The position numbers and the translations under genes were made by a program. Shown here piece after piece: positions 28,301 to 38,197 of a stretch of 64,000 nt of DNA. How positions within the stretch are numbered: the first letter of the stretch is position 1; every line of letters starts with the position of its first letter. The notes beneath the pieces are model-generated. The model was not told the origin of the DNA. It made no database searches and worked only from the letters and a program-made list of their open reading frames with translations. The DNA lies in assembly GCA_010279815.1 (NCBI GenBank), contig QEOQ01000640.1, forward strand, positions 268,282-332,281. Direction: 5' to 3'. The DNA comes from Brachionus plicatilis. Lineage: Eukaryota; Rotifera; Eurotatoria; Ploima; Brachionidae.

Positions 28301-31300
28301 AAAATTTTTTTAAGGAAGTTGAAAATATATTTTTTTAATTTTGTAAAAAAATTAAAAATTTTAAACATATTTTATTCTGATTATTAATTTTGTCATAAAA
28401 ATAAAACAAACACTTTATGAAATATTGATGAACAGCAAAAAAAGATCTAAAAAAACAAGAAAAAAATTCTATTTTAATTTTTAGTGATTTAAAGAAATAA
28501 AAGCAGAAAAATTAAGTAAAATATTCACTGATTATTTAATTTACGTCTGTATCTCGCAGTTTGGAGATAAATTGTTTGCTTTGGAGCTTTGACTTAAAGC
28601 CAGCAAATTGTACAAATCAAACATGATAAACATAATTTTTTGATCTCAAAACAGGTTTTTAGTTTTTAAGATACTTTTTTTTAAAGATTATTTATTTCAT
28701 CTCTTTTGGAGTAATCAAAAACCAATTTAAGATCAAATTAATCATTAAACACTATTTATTACTCTCATTAATATTAGTTTTTTTTTAACGAAAAAAATTT
28801 TATTCGTTTACACAGAAACATATATTTGATTAAAGAATAAACGAATTCATTAATAAATTCGATGTTAAATAATAAGTTATGCAATTTTATAAAAATGATA
28901 ATAGGAAGCTGAGAACAAAATTATTAGGCGTAAATTTTTTCTCGCCGAGTGTTACTTTTTCTTCAATTTAAAATAATGAAAAAAATTTAAAAAAAAATTT
29001 CTTAAGTGTTTTACTCATTTTTTCTCTCAGCAAAAAAAATTAAATTAAATTAAAAAAAAAATTTAAATTTAGCTTGAAATGGAACGAGCTTTACTTGACG
29101 TAGAGCAAACAAGTGAACTCAAGTTCATTCAATCGGAAGAGAACAAAATCAAACATTTGCACCAAGAGCATCAGCTTAAATTGGAAGCGTTCAATATTCA
29201 CATGAACCAAATCCGCAATGAAATAAGAATAGTCCAAATGACCATAAAAAACATCGAAAACGAAATACTCATACTGGACACTACATTGGACTCCAATTTC
29301 CGTCTGTCCGGCCTCGATTCCAGTCGGATCGAGTGGGAAAATATCAAGAGCCAGAAGGAGCACGCTTTGGAGGAAGCGCGCCGTGCGCACGAGGACCTCG
29401 AGTTCCAGCTAATGGAGCTCGAGGCCAAGTACGAAACCGAACTCGAAGACATTCAAACTCGCTTGATAAACGAACAAGAAATTCTAATAGAATCTTTTAA
29501 GCAAAAAAATTGCTTGGCTGGCGCTGACCAAGAGCAGCAAAAGCTTATAAGCAAATTAAAGTCCGAGACAGAAATTTTAGAGCTGGAGAAAAAAAGCCTA
29601 ATCGACCAATTTCAAAAGCAACGATCTCAATTGGAGTCGATTGAGAAAAAGTTGCAAAAAATTGGCGAAAATAGGGAAAAAAAATTAAATGAAAATTTGG
29701 AATTGAACGAGAATGGGAACGATTCGCCGTCACCTGCCTCCTCATCGGCCTCTTTGTCTTCGGCCACAAATTCAAGCGAAACGGGCCCCTCAATCAACCA
29801 GAACTACAAGAGCCAGGAATGTGACCAAACGAGTCCAATTGCCGAGCGGTACTTTTACCCACAACTAGACCAAATTCAGAACCAAATTTATAGCTCGGCT
29901 TTCCATCAAGCCAACTCAAACAATTACCATAAACAATTTTCCCAATCGTTTAGGGACATTCTGGAGAACACAATGCTCATTAATGGAATTGGCGAGGCGA
30001 ACAACTTTGGCCGAAATCAGACCAAAAATTCTACATTCTCGCCCTATTCACACAAAGCTCAGCGTCTTTCAAGGTGTTTGCATGCCAAGAACTCTCTGGC
30101 TGGCGGCTATGTCAGCGAAGTTGCTGCCAATGTTTCGGGCTTGACTGGCAGTGTTAACCACGCCAAGATACCCATCGATTCGTCACATCACATGCTGCCT
30201 GATCAAGAAATGGACGAGTACATTGACGAGTTGGAAAAAAAATTACTTTGTCCTATTAATGGTCAATTGGCTATGAAATTTGCTGAGTTGAATCGCGCCA
30301 AAGCTGATAATTATTGTGAACAAGTGAGCCAATTTTAATTGCATTTAATTTTAAATTAACTAGATTCATGCCCTTAGAGAAAAAAGATCATGAAGATTGA
30401 AATTGAATTTTTTTTTTTTTTTAAATCAAGAATAAAAATGAAATTTTAATTTGACTCATGTACACACGCATTGTAAAAAAAAAATTTATTTTAATCTTTT
30501 TGAACAAAATTAATTACTTGTCGCATATTTTTTTTTTATCAAAAATTAAATCTAATCAGAAGAAAAGTTAAAATTTTTTTTTAATTAAAAAAAAGATTTA
30601 AGCAAAAAATAGCCAAATTGAGTCCGAATTAGTTTAAATATTTTTTATCAAAAAATCAAATATCAATTTTAAAAATTTAATTTGACTTTTAAAGTACCAA
30701 ACAAGAGAGATTTATTTGATTGAACAAGAGAAAAATAAACGTGATGAGCGAAATTTGAAAGAAGAAACCCTACGATATAAAATGTCCGAAGAGAATATAA
30801 AGCTAAGAGACAAGAAACACACCCAGGTAAATTTTTTTGGAGGAATAAAATTTATTTTTTAAATTTTTAAATTTTTTAGGCACGACCTTTGACAAGATAT
30901 CTTCCGGTCAGAGATAACAATTTTGATCTCAAACTCCATGTGGAAAACAGCGGTCATAATCTCATTAATCAGATAGATCCCAATACTAGACAGCCCTTGA
31001 TTTTTATCAACAGCAATTCATGCCGAGGCTATCTGCTCAAAATGGGACAAAAATTCAAAACATGGAACAAACGATGGTTTGTATTTGACCGTAACAAACG
31101 AACGCTCTGCTACTACATGGATAAACACGAGACCAAACTTCGTGGCAGCATCTACTTCCAGTCTATAAACGAAGTGTATGTTGACCACATGCGAACAATT
31201 AAGAGCCCAGATGCCAAGTCTACGTTTGTAGTGAAAACATTTGATCGAAATTTTTACCTGGTAGCACCATCAAGTGAACTAATGAGAATCTGGATTGATG

Positions 31301-31344
31301 TTATTTTCACAGGCGCAGAAGGCTATCTTGAATTCATTGAATAG
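537..31344 (+). CDS. PHLDB: PHLDB/LL5-like protein: FHA domain, coiled coil, C-terminal PH domain (ten exons)
   Basis: Exons read by eye: 537-1338, 3002-3160, 3236-3325, 5826-5918, 7125-7235, 16971-18250, 24368-24541, 29073-30323, 30695-30826 and 30880-31344. All junctions are GT-AG and phases agree (phase 1 for the first five, then phase 0), giving 4557 nt or about 1518 aa, near the size of vertebrate PHLDB1/2. Seen: an FHA-like region around residues 130-290, a Ser/Asp-rich linker, a coiled coil from about 750 to 1110, a conserved block TRYLPVRDNNFDLKLHVE and a PH domain at about 1410-1516. In known family members the PH domain binds phosphoinositides and the protein organises cortical microtubule capture and basement-membrane adhesion sites; that role here is inferred. 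An extra exon inside the 9.7 kb intron 5 cannot be excluded. A poly(A) signal follows at 31559. Confidence 0.9.
1339..3001 (+). other. PHLDB: PHLDB-like intron 1
   Basis: No coding signal seen. A small inverted repeat built on CTGGCCAATTTT lies at 2498-2533. Confidence 0.6.
3002..7235 (+). CDS. PHLDB: PHLDB-like exons 2-5: end of FHA domain and acidic linker
   Basis: Exon 2 (3002-3160) completes the FHA domain with GNIICFGESNYFRYNHP, matching the family motif in which an FxRFNHP-like strand closes the domain. Exons 3 (3236-3325), 4 (5826-5918) and 5 (7125-7235) are short, Glu/Lys/Ser-rich and all bounded by phase 1 introns, so any of them could be skipped without breaking the frame. The assignment of exons 3-5 rests on splice signals, open frame and phase only, since the linker is not conserved enough to recognise. 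Confidence 0.75.
3326..5825 (+). other. PHLDB: PHLDB-like intron 3
   Basis: AT-rich, 2.5 kb, no coding signal or repeat that I can support. Confidence 0.6.
5919..7124 (+). other. PHLDB: PHLDB-like intron 4
   Basis: AT-rich, 1.2 kb, nothing recognised. Confidence 0.6.
14296..14490. mobile_element. MITE copy, ATGGTCAAAAACTTGTTCTG family
   Basis: Shares ATGGTCAAAAACTTGTTCTG near its left side and CACAGATTTTGCAGACTTCT in its right half with the better preserved copy at 56161-56382. The right terminal inverted repeat is worn. It carries no ORF. Confidence 0.55.
14860..14990. repeat. Less AT-rich patch with repeated AAACGG motifs
   Basis: About 130 bp clearly richer in G and C than its surroundings, with four copies of AAACGG followed by T/A at irregular spacing and two ACCGGTC motifs. 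It does not read as a coding exon in any frame I followed. Possibly a fragment of a transposon; a weaker relative (CCGCTTAACAGTCCGC, AAAACGGCCG) occurs at 33918-33966. Confidence 0.3.
15313..16165. mobile_element. Foldback element, CA(G/C)YGGTGATACGA ends
   Basis: The two ends are inverted copies (left CACCGGTGATACGAC, right GTATCACCACTG) and the homology continues inwards for over 100 bp through ACGTAAA/TTTACGT-rich sequence, so the strand can fold on itself. Internal AT-rich blocks repeat in inverted order too. A minus-strand open frame (15768-15897) sits in the loop. The element resembles the one at 38198-38619 in its ends (CAGTGG) and inner motifs (ACGTAAAATACCGT). I could not find a clear target-site duplication. 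Confidence 0.65.
15768..15897 (-). pseudogene. Short basic ORF in the loop of the foldback element
   Basis: About 43 codons without ATG, ending SSFKEASKKAEKDSIKLAKC plus AKK and a stop. The Lys-rich tail and less AT-rich codons suggest the last coding piece of a transposase whose remainder was lost. No family can be named from this alone. Confidence 0.35.
16709..16725. repeat. (GT)n microsatellite
   Basis: Run of GT dinucleotides about 250 bp before exon 6 of the PHLDB-like gene. Confidence 0.8.
16971..18250 (+). CDS. PHLDB: PHLDB-like exon 6: large Ser/Asp-rich exon with start of coiled coil
   Basis: This 1280-bp exon stands out as much more GC-rich than its surroundings. It encodes an acidic Ser-rich linker and ends with REREIEQQLAEMEKKRLQEI followed by LDICIEFQKQE, which matches the conserved PHLDB region that starts the central coiled coil. 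The acceptor at 16969-16970 follows a T-rich tract; the upstream frame has a stop at 16967, so the exon must begin close to there, and the phase fits exon 5. A (GT)n run and a less AT-rich stretch upstream (16700-16900) leave open an internal promoter. Confidence 0.85.
18527..18902. mobile_element. hAT-type MITE with 8-bp target-site duplication
   Basis: Ends are inverted copies: left CAGAGTTGTTTAAAAGTC, right its complement GACTTTTAAACAACTCTG. Flanks are CCGTACAC on the left (18519-18526) and CCGTATAC on the right (18903-18910), an 8-bp duplication with one mismatch, as expected for hAT elements, whose ends also typically begin CAG. Interior is AT-rich with repeated AAGTC/GACTT words and no transposase. 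A related copy is at 39653-40073. Confidence 0.75.
19239..19621. mobile_element. TIR element with short basic ORF
   Basis: Inverted arms of about 110 bp; for example AAGTGCGAAATTAA followed by GAGCTAAGTTTTTTAAAATT on the left is matched in reverse complement on the right (19500-19600). The loop of about 150 bp holds the ORF described at 19363-19491. Outer ends (GATCC...GGATC) are approximate. Confidence 0.55.
19363..19491 (+). pseudogene. Basic C-terminal tail ORF inside TIR element
   Basis: Open frame of 42 codons without a suitable ATG, containing GQVVAKKKVARPRLIDKQK and ending KKKISN-stop. It lies exactly between the two inverted arms and its Lys/Arg-rich RPR-containing tail resembles, in character, those of the ORFs at 55198, 62656 and 63715. 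Likely the last exon of a transposase left in a deletion derivative; this is inference. Confidence 0.4.
21123..21316. mobile_element. Hairpin MITE, GGCAAAATG family, copy 1
   Basis: 194 bp, nearly palindromic: begins GGCAAAATG, ends CATTTTGCC, with inner arms containing AATTTTACATTTTTACAT and TTTTTGTGCAAT. Flanks TTTTTTAA and TTTTATAA match at 7 of 8 positions, consistent with an 8-bp target duplication as seen more cleanly in copy 44126-44333. Confidence 0.7.
23832..23853. repeat. (TTG)n microsatellite
   Basis: Seven uninterrupted trinucleotide units in intron 6 of the PHLDB-like gene. Confidence 0.8.
24055..24069. repeat. (AG)n microsatellite
   Basis: Short AG run in intron 6. Confidence 0.7.
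24368..24541 (+). CDS. PHLDB: PHLDB-like exon 7: coiled-coil segment
   Basis: A phase 0 exon of 58 codons, flanked by TTTAAG and a good donor GTAAGT. It encodes a Gln/Asn-rich turn followed by a heptad-like helix (HLDKLNKEKCDLISSLNLIK) that links the coiled coils of exons 6 and 8. Confidence 0.8.
24542..29072 (+). other. PHLDB: PHLDB-like intron 7 (4.5 kb)
   Basis: A (TC)n run sits at 26005-26025. No other feature is supported. Confidence 0.55.
26005..26025. repeat. (TC)n microsatellite
   Basis: About ten TC units in intron 7. Confidence 0.8.
29073..30323 (+). CDS. PHLDB: PHLDB-like exon 8: main coiled coil and Ser/Asn-rich linker
   Basis: It begins LEMERALLDVEQ, close to the family LExERALL block, then about 200 residues of heptad-repeat coiled coil, then a Ser/Asn-rich linker and a short helix (MDEYIDELEKKLL). 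Length is 417 codons, phase 0 at both ends. Donor GTGAGC at 30324. Confidence 0.85.
30324..30694 (+). other. PHLDB: PHLDB-like intron 8
   Basis: 371 bp, AT-rich, nothing recognised. Confidence 0.6.
30695..31344 (+). CDS. PHLDB: PHLDB-like exons 9-10: conserved helix and PH domain
   Basis: Exon 9 (30695-30826, 44 codons) is a charged helix. A 53-nt intron separates it from exon 10 (30880-31344), which opens ARPLTRYLPVRDNNFDL, a signature of the family, and then encodes a PH domain: CRGYLLKMGQKFKTWNKRWF is the first strand pair with the basic Lys/Arg loop expected to contact phosphoinositides, and the terminal helix contains the conserved Trp (MRIWIDVIF). Stop TAG at 31342. Confidence 0.93.
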
Positions 31345-31558
31345 ACCGGGTGGTTTTGTTACTTTTTTTCCAAAATATGTTAAAATATTGTTTTGTTTAA
31401 ATATTTTTCATTTTGCTTTTGATTTAAAACTATTTTAAATTAGGAAAAAGGTTTTTTAGAATTTTCTTAGTAAATTTTTTGTTTTTTACCATCTGTAAGA
31501 TATAAAAACATGTTTGAAAAAGATTTATTAATTTAAGATTAATTTATTTGTATTTTAA

Positions 31559-31564
31559 AAATAA
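31559..31564 (+). terminator. PHLDB: Poly(A) signal AATAAA of the PHLDB-like gene
   Basis: AATAAA about 215 nt after the stop codon; the first canonical hexamer in the 3' flank. Confidence 0.5.
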
Positions 31565-32630
31565 AAGCTGGTTTATATTGTTAATTTCAGTGGTGTCTTT
31601 TCTGATTTATTGTTAGCACTCAAAAATTTTTGTTTCCATTTTTTTTAAAAAGATTTCCCACAATCTGTTAAAATAGACACAGCTTATTTCTAAGCACCGC
31701 GAATTCGAGTTCTGACAACAACCGTTTAATGAAAAGGCACCACAATTTTATCTTTTTGTTAATAAAAAATTTTCAAACTATTTTATCTTTTTTATTTCAT
31801 TTAACTCTCGAAGGCTCATTTTTTTTTAGAGAAGTATTTCTTTTCATCTGCTAATTTTTTTTTACAGCTAATTTTTTCCTAAATTTATTTAGAAAACAAA
31901 AATGAACAGAAATGTGAATCATAAATTTAAAAAAAAAATATTAATTTTTTTTTGGTCTTCCTCTTTTTCTTTTCGATGGCTAAATCTCTTTAAGTTTTTG
32001 ACCTATTGGTAAACATTTTGCTTGTAGAGGTACTTGTCAGAGATTTAGCCTGCTGAACACCACTATGATATTATTTCAAAACCACTATTATAATGGCTCT
32101 GTGTAAATTTTTTTATAACTTAAAAAATTAGCATTAAGAAAAATTAATTAGAATATTAATGAATACATTTTCTGATAAATAATAATTTTGCTGGCAAAAA
32201 GAAAAATTAGCCATAAAAAAATTAGCTGAAGAAAGAAATATAGACCTTTTTTTATTACGTTAAGGATCAAAGGGATCCAAAAAACCCCTTAAGTTAGATT
32301 TGCTTTTATTAGATACCCAATACAATTTTTCTTAAAAAAAATTTGACTAGATTTATGTAATAACCTGGAATTTATTCCAAAAAAATTTGACACAAATTTT
32401 GATAAAGGAAAAAAAAAATTTATCTCTAAAAAACTATTATTTATCTAAATTCCCAGTTCTTGGTCGCAAAAATTTTTGCAAATAAATTTGAAAACCTTCT
32501 CCCTGTCTTTGACTGGAGTTTAATTGAAAATATAATCGCTCATGTTGAAATAATTAAAAAAATAAAAATAAAAAAAATTAATTCCAATTGTTTTTATTAA
32601 ACCACTTAGAAAATAAAATGATGAGCTAGA

Positions 32631-32852
32631 TCACCTATTTAAATTTAACTGAGCAAATATAAAGCGATCTATAAAATGAATACCATTGATGTAAGACTTA
32701 AATCTATGAGAACAATTTCGATCAGAAATAAGGTTCGCATCTAGCAAAACTATACCACTATCTTGAAAGACAATTTCCCATGTCATGTGGGAGAAACAAA
32801 TTGAAAAAAATTTAGATGTTTTTGGAAAACATTTATCTTTTTTTAACTTCAT
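32631..32852 (-). CDS. Hypothetical 73-aa protein
   Basis: ATG at 32852 to TAG, with a less biased residue mix than random AT-rich frames (for example MTWEIVFQDSGIVLLDANLI). No signal peptide, membrane helix or known motif. It may be a remnant or a terminal exon. I do not recognise it and coding status is uncertain. Confidence 0.25.
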   Translation of the reverse strand: MKLKKDKCFPKTSKFFSICFSHMTWEIVFQDSGIVLLDANLISDRNCSHRFKSYINGIHFIDRFIFAQLNLNR

Positions 32853-33608
32853 GAGTTTAGTTATTATTCAAGGGTAGAAAAATAAATTTTTAAAAGATAA
32901 AAAAATTTGAAAATTATTACATGCTATTTGTCTTTTTGTATATCTGTAATCATATTAATGCGATGATAATTAGTAAATTTTGAAGTAAAGAGAATTATTA
33001 TGATAAAAAAGAATAATTTTTTTTTAAAAAAATCCTTAATACAAATTAAAACAAAGCTAAGTCTTTTAGTAAATTTTTGAATTGCACATTAAAATTTATC
33101 AATTTATATATAATTTAAAACTTTCAGCAAAATATAATGAAAACTTGAAGAGTTTTAAGGAATGCAAATTTTTTTCATGAGCTTGACGATTTGACTGGAA
33201 ATAATTTGAAAAATTCTTGATATAGTGAAGCAAATTTAACAAATTTTTAGCCTTTTTTTAGTTGTTTTAGAACCAAAATATTTTTTTAAGAAATTATCGA
33301 AAAACATTAAATATTTAGTTAAACAAAAAAAATTAATTTCGTCTTAATGCCTTTACCTTTTTTTTATTTTTTATCAAAATTTTGGAATTTAAAAATCTAT
33401 GAAAATTTTGAAAAAGATTTTCTTGAATTTTTAATAAATTCGAAAAGTTCAATATATTTTAATTATTTTATTTTATTTTGATTTTTGTTTTAAATTAGAA
33501 AATAAAGTATTAATCAATAAAGTATTAATCCACTTTTTTTCTACATCAAGGATTTCATTTTTTTCAGTTCTTTGCCTAGACCCATTTATAAAGTGAAATC
33601 GAAATCTT

Positions 33609-33622
33609 TATATATATATATA
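33609..33622. repeat. (TA)n microsatellite
   Basis: Run of about seven TA units. Confidence 0.7.
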
Positions 33623-34552
33623 CAAATTTTTGGGTTAAAAGGTTTTTAACCTAGAAAACGCATCTTTTATTTTTCGATTCGCGTAGCAGAAATCATCCAT
33701 CCTACAAAAGTTTAAATCCAAATTCTGAACTAGCTAAAAAATTTGAACTAGTAACTTTCACTTTTTTATTTAAAGCTTAATTAATCCAAAAAAGTAAAAA
33801 AAATAAATTTAATTATGATCTTTTTTTTTGATAAATTATTAAAATAAATAAATAAAATATTAAAATTTCAATTTTTTTACAGTTTAGTCGACCAGTCAAA
33901 CCAATCTTTCTTATTTAACCGCTTAACAGTCCGCTTAAATTTTGCCCAGTAAAACGGCCGTCTGTTTTTATTTGTTGGTTTGAAAAATTTTAAGATGTGG
34001 GCAAAACATATCAGTAGAAGATCAATCTTACTGATTTTTTTAATTACTAAAAAAAAATATTAAATAATAAATTAAGCGGCTCAGATTCCTTTCTTTTAAA
34101 TTTTTGGCCTTTCTAGACGAACATGGTCATGGGAATATGTATTTTTTTCCGGTTTGTTGTATCAATGTCCAATTCTTAACACTAATTTTATCACATCTAA
34201 ATTTTTCCTCAATAAAATGAAATAATTTTTTAAATTGGTTTTATTCCCAAATAAAAATTATGAAAAATATCATATTTTTGATTTAATTAGTTATGTAATA
34301 AGATATGAATCATTCGGAATAATTAAAATTAATATGAACAAGCTTTTTGTTGAAATCACAAAAAGTTTTGTAAGATTTTTTATATAAATTAGAAAGAATT
34401 TTGTGTTTTTTAGTTACCTTAGATTATTTGTCTGAACAGTTTTATCTAAAAAGTAACTTTATTTATGTCAAAACAACTTATTTTTATTTTTTATCAAAAA
34501 CTAAAAATAAGATAATTTAATTTGTTAAATTAATATTTTTATCATAAATAGA

Positions 34553-35699
34553 ATGCATTGTAACGAACTGTGGAGTGTTAAAAAATTCCAGAATAAGCTT
34601 GAACTTGATAAATATTTGGCTGCAAATTGTTATATATTGACAGCAAATTCCTCAAGATTTATAAGTTGTCGATTTTGTTTAGCAGAAAATCCAAATGAAT
34701 CCACTCACATGGTCCAAGCATATCTAATTTGCCAGAAATGTGCCAAAAAACAAAACGAAACAGATGAAACATTTTGTACCAAAACAAACATTTGTTTTGT
34801 TTTAAAAAGATATGAATTATTAACTAACCACTCGGAAGTTTCCATCGATTCCTCTGACTCAGCTAATAGTCCGATTAACATTGACCTCTTTGATAGCAAT
34901 ATTATTTTTGGTAATTTACGTGATATCAAAGAAAAATATTATCAAACGAAAGAATTATTTACATGGAATGTTAAAAATATTTTTCCTAATCAATCTTCAC
35001 TTTTTACTGAGAGATACATTTTGAAAATAAACGATAAATGGTTTGAATTCCAAAACGGAAAGGAAAAGCATATATTCAAAGTTGAAGAGGAAAATTTTAA
35101 TGAAATAAAATTACTCAGAGATGACTTCAAGCTTTTTAGACTCGATTCTAATTGTTTTTTTAATATAACTGAAAATAAAAGAGAATGTGAAGGAAAATGG
35201 ATAATAGATTTAAACTCAAAAGTAAATTTCAATAGTGATTTAAAAAATCAAATAGAAATTTTTTTTAGATTCCATGTATTCCTTGTTCAAGAGAATTTAA
35301 TAGAATGGTCTTTGACTGTGATATTCATTTAGAAGGTAAAATTTAGAATCAAATTTTTTAAAAATATTTTTTTTAAAAATTTATAAAGCAAATTTTTATG
35401 AAGAAAATTCAAAAATCACCCAAACTCAAACACAAACTAATAAAGTGTGGCAAGCAAACGAAATAAATGACAAAAAGTATTTTAAACGAAAAGATTTTGA
35501 AACTTGGGAAGAATATTGTAATGACAAGTTAACCGATACGTTCAAATTCATAGGTTTTAGTGAAAATAATGATATAATTATTCGAAGAAATTCGAAAATA
35601 CACCCAGATTATTTAAGATTCACTCAAAACGAATTGTTTATAGGAAAATTTAAAGATTTTATTTACACTCCTGTTTACTCTGGAAGTTGGTCGAACTGA
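34553..35699 (+). CDS. Unrecognised 348-aa protein with CxxC pairs (three exons)
   Basis: Exons 34553-35221, 35269-35335 and 35389-35699; introns of 47 and 53 nt, phases 0 and 1. The first exon stays open past its donor, but only splicing at 35222 and 35268 gives a frame that continues through all three exons. Seen: a CRFCLAENPN...LICQKCAKK arrangement near residues 43-67 (CxxC, spacer, CxxC, like a zinc ribbon), further Cys and His nearby, a second IPCIPC element near residue 226, and a C-terminal half rich in Asn, Lys and aromatic residues (IYTPVYSGSWSN at the end). No signal peptide or membrane helix. I do not recognise the family, and the zinc-binding idea is inference. The ATG follows AG directly, so the true 5' end may be in an upstream exon. 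Poly(A) signal at 35715-35720. Confidence 0.65.
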
Positions 35700-35714
35700 G
35701 TAAACTCTTCTATT

Positions 35715-35720
35715 AATAAA
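35715..35720 (+). terminator. Poly(A) signal AATAAA
   Basis: Sixteen bases after the stop codon of the preceding gene. Confidence 0.45.
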
Positions 35721-36083
35721 CTTAAATATACTCTTAAAGAAATCCTTTAAATATTTTTAATAAATTAACTTTAAATTTTATCCTTTTACTCAACGAAGAG
35801 TAAAAACTGAACTTTCCACTAAATAAATAAAGATTAAGATTTGTTTGAATAAATCAAATATTTTTCTCATCAAAATAATATTTAAATTAAGGCAAATACA
35901 TTTTTTATTTTGAGATTGTTAACCTTTGTTATTTTTTAAAATAAAAATATCGAACAAAATTTAAGATTATTTTAAATGCTTTCTTTCACTTAAAATATTA
36001 AACTGAATTTGTTTCTTTAATCAAATTGCTAAAATGGGAATTGACGTTGATGTTTCAAATAAATGAAATTTGGCTATCCACTA
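35721..36083. other. Intergenic, AT-rich
   Basis: Nothing recognised apart from a second AATAAA-like cluster near 35821. Confidence 0.5.
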
Positions 36084-36256
36084 GGTCTAATTTAAATAAT
36101 TATAATTTTTTCATTTTCATATTTTTATTTTTTTTTTGCATTTTAATTTTTTGCTAAATTTCAGATAATTTTTATAGCAGATTTTCATTAAAAGTTTTGT
36201 ATAATTGCACAAAAATATTGAAAAAAGTTAAAATGTAAAATTATTTAAATTTTGCC
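36084..36256. mobile_element. Hairpin MITE, GGCAAAATG family, diverged copy
   Basis: Right end AAATTTTGCC and inner words (AATTATAATTTTTTCATTTT; TGCACAAAAATATTGAAAAA) align with copies at 21123-21316 and 44126-44333. The left end has decayed (GGTCTAATTT in place of GGCAAAATG) and the flanks do not show a duplication. Confidence 0.5.
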
Positions 36257-36486
36257 AATTTTTTCGGACTTTAACACTTGCATATCACATATTTAATAAA
36301 AAATATCATTGTTTCAATAAAAATTACCACAAATTTATTAAATCATAATAAAATAATATATTGCATAATATTTTTAATAGATAAACCACAAAAAAATATA
36401 TTTATTACCAAATTTAATAAAAATAGATCAATTAAAAAAAAATATACCAAAAAGAACAAAAAATTACTCAAAATTTTTTTTTTTAA

Positions 36487-36750
36487 CTAGTTACTTTTTT
36501 TTTGTTTACATTTATTTGTTGGACAAAAATAATATAATTTTTTTTGTAAAGACTTACCACACGTTTCGCACATTTTGCTCACACTTTCAGTAGTTTTTTG
36601 TCGCTTGCTACTTGGTCCTGGAACTGAATCATCAACGTCGAATATCAAATTTTCTTCTGGTTCTCTTAGATCAGATGGTTGAATTTGAAGACTTTTCAGA
36701 GGTTTAGCAGGAGCTCCTCTTTTTTTGTTGTTATGTATTGGCAAATCCAA
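36487..36750 (-). pseudogene. MULE-like transposase C-terminal remnant
   Basis: Open frame read on the minus strand, entering at about 36750 without a good ATG (the first codon is TTG). It contains NNKKRGAPAKPLKSLQIQ, which resembles the RGRPxKAxxAL segment that follows the SWIM domain in many Mutator-like transposases, then an acidic stretch, a PSSKRQK basic patch and a C-terminal CETCGKSLQKKLYYFC zinc-finger-like motif (CxxC...CxxxxC). No catalytic domain is present. Alternatives are another DDE family with a Cys-rich tail. Confidence 0.4.
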
Positions 36751-37831
36751 GCATTATACATTTACATTCTAGTGCTTTTATAAGCTTTTTAATTCCTATT
36801 TATTAAAAAAACTCATCAAACAAGAATAATTGACATTAATTAAATTTAACTATATCTTTCTTTGAACCATCCAGTCTTATTAATAAATAGGAATAAATAT
36901 ATTAATAATATTAATATTAATTAATATTAATAAATGTATTATTAAATTTATGGTATTTTTTAATAAAAAAATGGGTATTAATTATATTACGCGTATTTTT
37001 TCTAATTTTTATAAAAGATTTGCCATTCGTTTGAGATTAAGACCTATTGAAAATTGATGTCTCATGATTTATATAAATTACTTTTATTTCTATGCTACGA
37101 TATACTTAAAAAATTTACTTATAAAAATTACTAGATTTAATTAAAGTTACATGGGTTCCATGAATTAATACCACTGTATTATTTTAAACTTTATTTGTTT
37201 TAATCATTTTTAGTTTTATTATTTTGCTTTATAACACCTTGAAGTTTTTATAGATTCTAAGATTTATTTGAATTTTGTGTTGGCTAATTGAGGATAAAAG
37301 TAAATCGAAAATTTTATTTGATAAACATTTCACTTTTTAATATGCTTAACATGAAAGTTATTCAAACAATTTTTTATCTAGATATTTTACTATTGTTCGT
37401 CTTTTTTGTCTAAAATAAATGATTTACTGCAATGCACCAATAATATCTACTTAAATCTTAGGATTGTTAATAAATTGAATAGGAATCTTAGCTTTTAAAA
37501 ATAATTTTTAAACCCATCAGATCAAAATTGGCAGCTGAATTCAAAATTCAATTATGAGATTAAACCAAAATATTTTTAACTCGAAAGAATAAGTTCAACC
37601 ATAAGCTGATATAATGTTTGATGAACATAGAATTAGTTTCTTTTTTTGAAAATTCAAAAATAATTGTTTTTATTCCAAAAAATTATTTGTCATTAATTAA
37701 AAAATTTTACTCTCCCTTTGTAAAAAATCTAGATTTTAATATGTAAAAAATAGCAGATAATCAATAAAAATTTAAATTTGTGGTACTCGAGTGTAGATTT
37801 GTCTCTTGGTCGAAGTCTTGTCTACTTTAAT
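36751..37831. other. AT-rich intergenic stretch
   Basis: A small inverted repeat (ATTCCTATTTATTA at about 36796 and its complement near 36878) and TATTAATA-rich sequence at 36890-36950. No gene recognised. Confidence 0.45.
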
Positions 37832-37872
37832 CAGTGGCGTAACGATGGGTGGGGCAAGTGGGGTGACTGCCC
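37832..37872. mobile_element. hAT-like terminus (CAGTGGCGTAACGATGGG...)
   Basis: Begins CAGTGGCGTAACG and continues into a G-rich GGGTGGGGCAAGTGGGGTG, a layout commonly seen at ends of hAT elements. Strongly unlike the AT-rich surroundings. Its partner end could not be fixed; see the inverted CAGTGGCGCAGCC end at 39014. Confidence 0.45.
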
Positions 37873-38004
37873 AACCATTATGTTTAGATTATAAAAAAAA
37901 TCAGATTTATTTTAAAAAAATGTTCAAAATATAAAAAGAAAAAAATAAATAAAAAGCAATTTTAATTTTAAGCATCGAATCAGGTGTCTTAAATGTTAAC
38001 TTAA

Positions 38005-38175
38005 ATGGTAAAAAAGACCAACAGAAGAGATAAAGACTTGAAAGAAATTCATATTTCTTATCAATGTAATGGCGCATGTGCTGACAAAAGGTGTAAATGC
38101 TTCAATGCCAGTGTAAAATGCAATTCTCATTGTCGTCTTAAATATGTAAAAAATTGTTATACAAATAAAACCTAG
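38005..38175 (+). CDS. Small Cys-rich ORF, transposon-associated
   Basis: ATG to TAG, 56 codons. The N-terminal third is basic, then CNGACADKRCKCFNASVKC and NSHCRL...NC give a CxxxCxxxxCxCxxxxxxCxxxC pattern. Similar Cys-rich modules occur near the ends of proteins encoded by various eukaryotic transposons and in CXC/tesmin domains. It sits 130 bp inside a hAT-like end (37832), so it is probably the tail of a transposon protein, not a host gene. Confidence 0.4.
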   Translation: MVKKTNRRDKDLKEIHISYQCNGACADKRCKCFNASVKCNSHCRLKYVKNCYTNKT

Positions 38176-38197
38176 CTAGTCATGGAATTTTTTATTA

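Larger units (their letters stand above)
31345..34552. other. Intergenic region after the PHLDB-like gene
   Basis: AT-rich. It contains a poly(A) signal (31559), one weak minus-strand ORF (32631-32852), a (TA)n run (33609-33622) and a less AT-rich patch at 33918-33966. No promoter recognised for the gene at 34553; an AG directly before its ATG suggests an upstream non-coding exon somewhere here. Confidence 0.5.

Noticed and set aside
29091..29793. Minus-strand open frames opposite exon 8
   Set aside because: Mirror frames of the coiled-coil coding sequence.
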